Shown: piece by piece, positions 56,022-64,000 of the stretch | Numbering within the stretch: position 1 is the first letter of the stretch | Layout: every line of letters begins with the position of its first letter | DNA from: Ovis canadensis | Lineage: Eukaryota; Chordata; Mammalia; Artiodactyla; Bovidae | NCBI RefSeq assembly: GCF_042477335.2 | Contig: NC_091248.1 | Coordinates: forward strand, 117,394,501-117,458,500 | DNA length: 64,000 nt | Direction: 5' to 3' | Position numbers and translations under genes: made by a program | The notes under the pieces: model-generated | What the model was told of the DNA's origin: nothing | The model's database searches: none | The model's input: only the letters and a program-made list of their open reading frames with translations

Positions 56022-56170
56022 AGTAGGTACATTCTTGCTAAAAAAATATACTATTCTGGTAAGTGATGTTCATAATGGGAGACGCTATGCATGTATGGGA
56101 GCAGAGGGTATATGAGAAATCTCTACCTTCCTCTCATAAATCTAAAACTACTCTAAAAGAAATCGTATAC

Positions 56171-56930
56171 TAAAATATAATAATAAATGCCCAACCATAG
56201 AACTATGATTAAATAAATGATACCTTAAAATATAATGCAGCTATCAAATATGAGTGCTTTCAATTGTGTGGGGGAATGCTGACAAAATAATATCAATCCA
56301 GAAGTGCATAATATGAAGTTGCACTTATGGTATACCCTCAATGTTTAAGAATATGTGCATAAGGGACTTCCCTGGTGGTCCAATGGTTAAGAATCCACCT
56401 TCCAAAGCAGGGGATGCAGGTTCAATCCCCGATCAAGGAACTAAGATCCCACATGCTGCAGGGCAACTAAGGCTGCAAGCTGCAACTACTGAGACCACGT
56501 GCCACAACTAAGACCTGAGGCAGTCAAACAAACAAATACTTTAAAAAATGTTTATGAAAAAAGATTGAAAAAAATCCTAAATTATTAACAGTGATTGTCT
56601 CTACACAGTTGTATTATGGGTGCGTATGACTTCTCTCTTACGACTTAATTCCTGTACTCTCCAAAATGTCTACAATGATATATTTTCTCCCCAAAAAATC
56701 TTTGGGAAAAATATTCCTAAATAATAATACAGTAATTCAATGATACAGTAATCCATTATTTTAAAGTTAATAATGAATGTGAGGGGATGGATGTGCTAAC
56801 CAGCTTTATCGTGGTAAACAGTTTGAAATATATGCATGTATACAGATGATCAGATCATCTTGTACATCTTAAACTGACACAATGTTATATGTCAGTTACA
56901 TCTCAATAAAGCCAGACAAAAATTTTAATA
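56171..56930 (+). repeat. L1M 3' UTR with CHR insertion
   Basis: L1 3' text resumes after the CHR at 56362-56548 and ends with GTCAGTTACATCTCAATAAA at 56892, closely matching the end of the copy at 37870. Confidence 0.65.
56362..56548 (+). mobile_element. CHR-type SINE
   Basis: Head GGGACTTCCCTGGTGGTCCA at 56362, B-box-like GGTTCAATCCC at 56419, A-rich tail. Confidence 0.9.
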
Positions 56931-57920
56931 AAAATTATAATAACATTACACATCAATTTACAAAAGGTCAAAACAGTACCTAGAATATTTTTTTCAGAAT
57001 ATAGCAATAAAAGGAACTTACTACACACACATAATATGTAAATGAGCTTTATTTATGAATGTTTAGAAGTGTATACTTGAAAATTACCAAATAAGATAAA
57101 AAAATACATTAAAAGAATATATACCATTATCAAGTGGAGCTTACTCAAGAATTTAAAGATGCCTTAATATCATGAAAACCATTAATATAATAATATTAGG
57201 TGATTTAAATGATTAAAATTACGATTCTATCAAAAGATAACAATGCCTACCAAAAGCTTTCAATAAACAAGAATAAAAGATGCTATTTCACTTATTATAA
57301 TAGAGCATATTTATTTAAAGCCAAGAATTAACTTCATATTTAATGAATATCCAAAATATGTTATTACAATTTTATTTAACCAGAGATATAACAGAAATAT
57401 ATAAGAAAAGATAAATACAAACCATCTAATACTGATAGGATGAAGACAATTCATCTAAAGACAAATTATTTTGAAAATCAATAGCATTCTAATGATAGAG
57501 TCCCATACAGAGTAGCAATACTGACATATTTAGCCAGGACAGAATTTATGCAATAACGTATATTTGAAATCTAGACAAAAACATGAACAAATTATATAGA
57601 AAGAAATCAAGAAATATGTCAATAATGTAGACTTATTCCTTGATGGAAGGAATTAGCATCATAAACATAGGTCATAAAGAGGTCATTTTAGACCTAGACA
57701 ATTCAAATTGAAGTATCAAAAGGGTGTTTACTTTATATGGCATTCCTTATGGGAAAAATATTTTCTAATATTAAAAATATGTGAGGAGAAAGAGAATCAA
57801 TGAAGAACAATATGATACTGACTCAATAGATGAAAATGAAGAGTTTAATTCATTATATGGCAAAAAATATTTAACCACCAAGTGTATAATTTTGCAAGAA
57901 GAATAAATAATGTCTTTGCT
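56931..57920 (+). repeat. Probable very old L1 internal sequence
   Basis: AT-rich, with faint L1 ORF2-like phrases (TTATCAAGTGGAGCTTACTC at 57129). All frames are heavily interrupted. Confidence 0.4.
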
Positions 57921-59966
57921 CAAAGCCAGGGAATAAAAACACAAAGCATTGCAATGTAATGTAGTAAGTGCTAGAGCTTTGAGAACTTGAGGAGAACTGC
58001 CTGTCTTGGGGTCAGGAAAGGCTAACCTGGAACCTTAAAGAACTTAATTTTGCCAGGTTTTGAGGCAGGAGGAAGGAAAGAGCGTTACTTAGAAGAAGCA
58101 TCACTTACAAACAGAATCACAAGATAAAATGGCACATTCCAAAAACTGCAAGTAGGTCAATTCACAAAATATTGACCTGCATTTTAAAAACTAAAGTAAA
58201 AGCCAATATTTAAAAATCAGCAAACTGCTCATAAAAATTTCTGGATTTTTGGCTTCTTTTAAGAAACTGGACAATATGTCAAATTGGGTCCCGCATTCCC
58301 ACGTGGAAGCAGGTGGCAGGTGCCCCTTTCAGATGGGGCAATCTGCCGCAGCACCTCCTCTCCCCTCCCATTCCTCTCACATGCATCTCACTGTGTCCAT
58401 TTACCTTGACTTTTTAGTCCCTGTAGGGATTTGAGTTTTACGACTTCTACTCTCCATGATGGGGACCAATGAAGGTATGGCAATGCCATTAGCTTTGCAT
58501 TTCAAAAGGTTAACCAGACAGCAAAGGGACAGAAGGGTGGTAAGGAGATCAATGCCCTCAGCAAAGGCCTCCTACATGAAAAATTACAAGGGCACTACCA
58601 TCCTTGAAGTGCACATTACAATGGGGCTACCAACTCCTACCACAAAATTCTAACAAGACATGACTTGAAAACCACAGTTATCCATCTATAAAATGAATAC
58701 AAGAAGTGATGAGGGCTTACATAAAGGCAGTAGGTTGGGGATGCAAAGAAAGGGGTAGAGAAGGGCAAAAATGTGAGAGATTTTTAAGGTGGAAAATTCT
58801 CCAACATGGGGTAACCAATCTGACACGGAATAAGGAGAAAAGCAGAGGACACTTTGCAGGGTTTTCACCTAAGTCATTTGGTGGGGACACTTCAAAATTA
58901 AGAACAAAATGAGGAACAAGTCTGAAGGAAAGTCAGTCATTCAATTTAGGGTATTTGGAGTTGAGGGAGCCTGTAGATGTGCAGCTTCATCTGATAAGCC
59001 CTGATGGATTGTCAAAGAAAACTCTAACCTGATTAACTCTCCAACAGCCGACTCATCAAGTTAAAATAAGAGAGACAGGTACGAGTACATAAAATGTTTA
59101 TACAGAATGACTGCTAATGGAACAAAGATTAAAATGGAATATTATAGAATTGAATAAAATATTGCAACAAAGATTAGAGAGTCAATAACTTCATATATAA
59201 AGGCATAATTATAAGATATACAAAAATAAAATTTTAAAAAGAACACAATAATGTATGAATCAACCAAAGATGTAAAGAATATGCTTTTATATGCTACACT
59301 GTTTCCATTAAGGATTTCACATGGCTTACAAAAGAAATATAATAGTAAAATAATAAAATGCAAGTCATAATAAAATATGAAGATTTTTCTTACAAAGTTA
59401 TCACCAGGAGCAATCATAACAAGGAAAAAAGAAACAAGATATGCAAAACCTAAGAGTTTTCAGAAATACTGTTGTTGGCAATCAAAGTGAAGGGATTAGC
59501 ATTAAGTTGCACGGCTCTCATTGTCCATCAGAAGAAAACACAGCACTTTCTCACTTTAAAAAGGACATATTTACTCATCTCACTCAACGGAAAAGAAAAA
59601 TTTTCATGATTAAAAATTTTCTAAATTAAATAAATTCAGCTGGATGAAAAGCTCACCAATTTGGCCTATTCCTCAAATGTTATGTTATTGCCAGACAGTT
59701 AAATTTTAAAAAAAAGAAAGAAAACAACTTTACACACCAATATTTGGGCTATTACTACAACAAACACAGGAAAGAAATTCACAAAGCTGATCTCTGTGGT
59801 ACCTCTTGATGAAAACAAAGAACTAAACTGGGGTATAGCTCGACAGAGCCGGCTGGGTAGGCAGGGGCAGAGAGAAACGAGGAAGCAGGAAGTCAGTACA
59901 GAATGGGCGGGGTATTTAGATTTCTGGTGGTTCATCTTAATCACAGAAAGAATGGACACAACTTGG
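57921..59966. other. Intergenic DNA, nothing recognised
   Basis: About 2 kb of unique-looking, AT-rich sequence. 57960-58110 weakly resembles the old repeat at 16330-16530. No exon of ZC3HAV1L or another gene recognised. Confidence 0.4.
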
Positions 59967-60150
59967 AGGAACTGCCTACAACGCGGGAGACCTGGGTTCG
60001 ATCCCTGGGTTGGGAAGATCTCCTGGAGAAGGAAATGGCAACCCGCTCCAGTATTCTTGCCTGGAAAATCCCACAGACGGAGGAACCTGGTAGGCTACAG
60101 CCCATGGGGTCGCAAAGAGTTGGACACGACTGAGCGACTTAACCTTTACC
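59967..60150 (+). mobile_element. Bov-tA SINE, 5'-truncated
   Basis: Starts within the tRNA-like part (GGGTTCGATCCCTGGGTTGG at 59994) and ends GACTGAGCGACTTAACC at 60128. Confidence 0.92.
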
Positions 60151-60479
60151 TTCCTTCCCACTATAGGAATCTGAGCTTTGATAAAAGTTTAATAAGAAAT
60201 GGAGAGTAGACAGAGTGAGGTAGAAATCTCTGGTGAGCACCCAAAAGTTAAATTCTCTGCGGAGTTGGCTGAGGGTGAATCCGCAAGGGCTGGATATCAT
60301 ATCATATACAGTCATCATCCTTTTATAAAAACTTTAAGGAACCTAATTCAAGGCCAACTCACATCAGCACAGAGGGCTCCAGCAATTCAAGGGCACGTGC
60401 AAACTGTACAAAGTAAAGACATATAGAAAGAAGACACACAGAAAAGGATTTACTGGCATACATATATAGACAATATATT
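60151..60479. other. Intergenic DNA, nothing recognised
   Basis: Unique-looking sequence. Confidence 0.35.
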
Positions 60480-60543
60480 TTTGACTCGTGCCCCCTGCAG
60501 TGGAAATGCAGAGTCCTAACCACTGGACCGCCAGGGAATTCCT
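60480..60543 (-). mobile_element. CHR SINE head fragment
   Basis: Reversed tRNA-like part only (CTAACCACTGGACCGCCAGG at 60516). Confidence 0.8.
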
Positions 60544-61262
60544 GCATATATTTTTAAAGAAATGAAAATCAAGAGTATCGTTCAGCAACTATATAGGTGA
60601 AGCAAAAGCAAAGAATAACTTAAAAATTAATATTATGTGGATTTTAAGAAGAGCTGTATTCAAAATTTGTTGGAAGAATCAAAATATCCCAGAATAATGG
60701 AACTAGTGAAGCAAAGGATGATATATGAGTGTATCTGTGCATAAAAAATGATGATGCTTTATAAATGTGAACACATATGGAGAAATGCTATGGACTATTT
60801 AAAAAAAAGCAGTATAAAGTGTGTGTACTCTCTGAATACCACAAGGTAAACTCTGTATAGGGACGTATAGATAGGCACTTGGCTGGGTTCCAGAAGAGGT
60901 TAGCAGGAGTCTGTGTCTTTAAGAACTCTACCCAGCCAGCCTGGGAAGGCTCTCCAGAACTGCAGGATTTGCCCAGGACTGACTGAACTGAACTGACCTC
61001 ATCTCCCTCCAGGTTTTACACTCTCTTAGCCTGTTTAACATCCAACCTCACCCCCAACCACTCAGCCCCAATTTCATCCTCCCAATCTGACATTTTCTCC
61101 TTTCCCATCTTCTTTTATTCTCACCACAACCTGTGAGGTAGATATTATTATGGCTATTATTAATAAACGATTAAGTGAATGAACAGTTACAAATCAAATC
61201 TCAACAGAAGCTTTGTTTTTAGCCCTTCCGATTGGACAATCTTCTTATCTTGCTGACGTCCC
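60544..61262 (-). other. ZC3HAV1L: Presumed ZC3HAV1L 3' UTR and downstream DNA
   Basis: Directly downstream of the ZC3HAV1L stop codon on the minus strand. An AATAAA lies at 61114-61119 (minus), 144 bp past the stop, but inside a MIR-like segment (about 61105-61165), so it is only a candidate polyadenylation signal. The true 3' end may be further left. Confidence 0.4.
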
Positions 61263-61399
61263 TTAAGGTTTGCCTGCACGTGGCTTCTTGGCTGAGGCAG
61301 CAGGGCCAGAGACCAGAGGTCGAGCCTCTGCAGCTCCAGCTACGTGTCCTCCTCGTTTCTCAAGGTCCTGGGAATGCTCAGCAGGAGAAGCTGAATTAT
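61263..61399 (-). CDS. ZC3HAV1L: ZC3HAV1L last coding exon (C-terminus)
   Basis: Read on the minus strand, a pyrimidine-rich acceptor (TCTTTCTTCTTCTTTTTAG, 61400 upward) is followed by the completion of a split Asp codon and 44 more codons to TAA at 61263-61265. The peptide (D)NSASPAEHSQDLEKRGG..HVAGAAEARPLV..AASAKKPRAGKP closely tracks the human ZC3HAV1L tail as I recall it (DNSSPSTEHSQGLEKQG, AGAAEAGPL, SAKKP). Phase 1 matches the donor of the 63034-63292 exon, so the two exons join directly. The tail has no domain and looks disordered. It is two residues shorter than the remembered human tail and ends differently. Confidence 0.93.
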
Positions 61400-61953
61400 C
61401 TAAAAAGAAGAAGAAAGAGACAAGGCTTCCTAAGATACTCCTTTATCACTCAAAATTTCGTTTTATGTTGGGAGCATCAGCCCAAGCTAGTCAGACCTCT
61501 GGTAAGACTCCCAGTGCTCTGGATTTAGAGAGTTCATGTCTTCCGGATTAAAAAAAATTACATACGTACTTATATACTCGACAGCAAGAAAAAAAGTCAC
61601 AATTCATAGTTACGAGAGACCCATTACACAAGACCAGATGAAGACAGGGACAGGCCCTACTCATCAAATAGGTTGGGAGGTCCCTGCCACCATTTAGGGA
61701 CCCACCAACACAGCCTCTGACACTGATACATACAGAGTCCTCCCTACCTTCAAGCCACCACTCATCAGGTCAGTCTCTACTATTCCAACACGAGGAACTT
61801 CCATGTTAAAGCTTAGAGGCTCTGATTTTGGATATCTGGTTTTTCCGTCAGCAATTCTTTCAAGCCTTACTACCCTCTGATTTTCAGCTATAAGCAAATC
61901 TCATGGAATAAATACCCTCACACTATAATTAAAAGAAGACCAAACCACACTTT

Positions 61954-62163
61954 GTTGTTGTTTAGTCACTAAGTTGTGTCCGACTCTTTTTCAACTTCAT
62001 GAACTGAAGCCCGCCAGGCTCCTCTGTCCATGGGATTTCCCAGGCAAGAAGACTGGAGTGGGTTGCCATTTCCTTCTCCTGGGGATCTTCCCAACCCACG
62101 GATTGAACCCAAATCTCCTGCATTGGTAGGTGGATTCTTTACCGCTGAGCCGCCAGGGAAGCT
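61954..62163 (-). mobile_element. Bov-tA SINE
   Basis: 8-bp duplication CACACTTT at 61946-61953 and 62164-62171. Reversed copy ending with head CGCTGAGCCGCCAGGGAAGC at 62143. Confidence 0.92.
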
Positions 62164-62543
62164 CACACTTTATAGACCTTAAAAAAGGATAGACCATGCA
62201 GTAATATGGGATGATATTTATGATGCTGTATAACATGAGAACAAAAGGTACTAAACTGCCGCAGACTCTGACCACCACTGGACTGGTATTTTCTAGTAAT
62301 AAGGCTGCAAGGGCCTGTAATTAAACGGTACCAATTATTGTGGATTAGGGTGAGTCATATGTGATTTTTGGTTCTACTCTCTATTTTCCAAATTCTTCTG
62401 TAATGTGCTTAAAATTTCCTAAAAATTTAAGAAAAAAATTTTATTTCAATTTAATAAAAGAAAGCCATCTCTACATTATCCTTATGTTTCCAGTATGGAT
62501 AACTATATATTGTTTCTAGCCAACCTTCCTCCTCTTTTTTCCT

Positions 62544-62748
62544 GGTGGTTTAGTCGCTAAGGCATGTCTGACTCTTGCGACCCCACTGACTGTAGCCTGC
62601 CAGGCTCCTCTGTCCATGGGATTCTCCAGGCAAGAATACTGGAGCGGGTTGCCATTTCCTTCTCCAGGGGATCTTCCCGACCCAGAAATCGAACCCAGGT
62701 ATCCTGCATTGCAGGTAGATTCTTTACTGACTGAGCTACGAGGGAAGC
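62544..62748 (-). mobile_element. Bov-tA SINE
   Basis: Perfect 13-bp duplication CCTCTTTTTTCCT at 62531-62543 and 62749-62761. Confidence 0.95.
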
Positions 62749-63033
62749 CCTCTTTTTTCCTAACAAAGAAGTTAGGCTGTTCTTCCCACTTCCTGATCTC
62801 CAACTTACTAAGAAGCTACACTGGCCAAACACTTGGGGGTAGTGCTGAAAATAAACTCGAACCCGACCCTCCCTCCTTTGGTTAGAAGCACAGTTCAATA
62901 TCATAGAACACTGACTGATAAAGCCTCCCAAGGACCCAGCAGCCATCAACCTACAAAGTGCTTTTTCCTCAGACTCACTTCCAGCTCAGCACTGCACTGT
63001 GGACAGTGTTTTGTCCATCTCTGATAGTCTCAC

Positions 63034-63292
63034 CTTTATTTTCTAGCATCTTGTGCAGCTTCATGTGCTTGTAGGTGGAAATGATCTGAAAATTAACGAC
63101 ACTTGAGATCTCCAGTTCTTGGTCCTGCAGCAGCTCCAGGGATGTAGCATGAATGAGTTGATGGGACCGCTTGCATTTCTGCAGCCTGCACTCTCCCCTG
63201 ACAAAGGACTTGCACACGTGCAACTTGGTGCATTTATCCTTGAGGTTGCAGTAACCATAGAGGGCTTCACCTTTGTTGTAGAGCAAACAGAC
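63034..63292 (-). CDS. ZC3HAV1L: ZC3HAV1L penultimate coding exon (two CCCH zinc fingers)
   Basis: ZC3HAV1L is a short paralogue of the antiviral RNA-binding protein ZC3HAV1 (ZAP), keeping the N-terminal CCCH fingers but not the PARP part. This 259-bp exon encodes 86 codons plus one base, from VCLLYNKGEALYGYCNLKDK to KHMKLHKMLENK. Two fingers are visible: C-X12-C-X5-C-X3-H (residues 2-24 of the exon) and C-X7-C-X4-C-X3-H (27-44, CKSFVRGECRLQKCKRSH). The acceptor is CTGTACCAG|GTCTG (first exon base 63292, phase 0) and the donor AAAG|GTGAGAC (last exon base 63034, phase 1). It is almost identical in order to the human protein from memory, which identifies it over ZC3HAV1 and PARP12. Earlier exons lie beyond 64000. 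Confidence 0.95.
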
Positions 63293-64000
63293 CTGGTACA
63301 GAAATGAAGCAACACTAAGGATGTTTGCGTTCACCGTATCTCAAGACAGTAAAGGACGGTATCTCTAAATGGCACCCTCAGATCATTGATGGCTGTTAAA
63401 GTCCCCAAGGGTGAAAGGCAGATGGGTATAAAATAGTTCCTCCACTCACATCTCTCCTGTGTGTACTCAGTGGCTCAGTCGTGTCTGACTCTTTGCCACC
63501 CCATGGACTACAGCCCACCAGGCTCCTCTGTCCAAGGAGTTTTTCAGGCTGGAACAGGTTGCCATTTCCTACCTGAAGGGATCTTCCCGACCCAGGTATT
63601 GAACCCACGTCTCTTGCACTGGCAGGCAGATTCTTTACCACTGAGCCACCTAGGAAGGCCCACATCTCTCCTAGCTGCAACTAACATTCAGCTGCCCCTC
63701 TCTGACCTTGACTCACAGTTGGCCTGCCCTCCTCTCCCAAAGCCGGTAGCCAATGAGTGCAGGTAGAAAAGGCTGGACCCTGCCTCAAAGCTAGAACCTC
63801 AAAGTTAGTAATATTTGCTCCCAAGCCTCTGTGTGAATCAAGTCAAGGCCATTCCATCTTGCTTGTAGCTCTCTCCTCCCACTATTTTACCTTACAGATT
63901 TTTCCCAAGGATCCCTTCTTCAATATATCACACGTACCTCAATCCCTATGTCAGCCTCTGCCTCCAGGGAAACCAATCTGGACAGGCAGCGTGATCAGAT
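63293..64000 (-). other. ZC3HAV1L: ZC3HAV1L intron (partial)
   Basis: Upstream intron running off the window. No further exon found in it: none of the preceding residues expected (for example LLLQNDP) appears in any minus-strand frame. Contains one Bov-tA; 63661-64000 is otherwise unassigned. Confidence 0.75.
63459..63660 (-). mobile_element. Bov-tA SINE
   Basis: Perfect 12-bp duplication CACATCTCTCCT at 63447-63458 and 63661-63672. Confidence 0.95.

Larger units (their letters stand above)
54224..56170 (+). repeat. L1 ORF2/3' UTR remnant with three SINE insertions
   Basis: The frame at 54234-54422 (NSPPKQKARDPEGFIGELYQ, then ITPILYSLFQRIEAEE) corresponds to the fingers region of L1 ORF2 reverse transcriptase. 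L1 continues at 54642 (GATCAATATCTCTTGAGAAC) and into 3' UTR text to 56160. ORF2 is mostly deleted and broken. SINEs sit at 54425, 55553 and 55898. Confidence 0.88.
61400..63033 (-). other. ZC3HAV1L: ZC3HAV1L last intron
   Basis: 1,634-bp intron between the two supported coding exons: donor AAAG|GTGAGAC at 63033, acceptor TTTTTAG ending at 61400. It holds two reversed Bov-tA SINEs, i.e. sense relative to the gene. Confidence 0.9.

Noticed and set aside
61270..61551. Plus-strand 93-codon open frame
   Set aside because: It is the antisense shadow of the ZC3HAV1L last coding exon, which has splice and homology support on the minus strand.
1..64000. An undescribed multi-gene system such as a defence island or biosynthetic cluster
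   Set aside because: The window is ordinary ruminant chromosomal DNA with two known gene ends and dispersed repeats; nothing indicates a clustered novel system.

Overview
This is nuclear DNA from a ruminant, most likely a bovid (cattle, sheep, goat or a relative). The evidence is the dense load of ruminant-specific retroposons: Bov-tA and Bov-A2 SINEs, BovB (RTE) LINE 3' ends, and the wider cetartiodactyl CHR SINEs. These sit on older mammalian MIR, L2, L1M, MER5A-type and MaLR-LTR repeats. It is not prokaryotic or plasmid DNA. I saw no CRISPR array, operon, rRNA or intact tRNA gene.

Two protein-coding genes can be supported, both on the minus strand. (1) KIAA1549 exon 1 lies in a CpG island at about 33.65-34.8 kb. 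Its coding part is 33746-33908 and ends at a GT donor, so everything from 1 to about 33.74 kb is the 5' part of KIAA1549 intron 1. (2) The last two coding exons of ZC3HAV1L lie at 63034-63292 and 61263-61399. The rest of that gene lies beyond position 64000. From memory, human 7q34 has the same order and orientation (KIAA1549, ZC3HAV1L, ZC3HAV1, all minus), so the two identifications support each other.

Layout: 1-33.7 kb is intron 1 of KIAA1549, repeat-rich, with a GC/C-rich segment at 26.4-28.2 kb and a 160-bp two-copy tandem duplication at 7991-8314. 33.65-34.8 kb is the CpG-island promoter and exon 1, bordered upstream by a BovB insertion. 35.2-61.2 kb is intergenic, built from layered L1 fragments with younger SINEs nested in them, and holding a U6-like fragment and an exon-like open stretch at 45828-46049. 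61.26-64.0 kb is the 3' part of ZC3HAV1L, with Bov-tA insertions in its introns.

The two genes do not form a known joint pathway. KIAA1549 encodes a large membrane protein (known from BRAF fusions in pilocytic astrocytoma and from retinal disease). ZC3HAV1L is a CCCH zinc-finger paralogue of the antiviral factor ZC3HAV1/ZAP without the PARP part. Repeat family names come from recognition of consensus features by eye, not from a RepeatMasker run; boundaries are good to about 10 bp where a target-site duplication (TSD) is given and about 20-50 bp otherwise.
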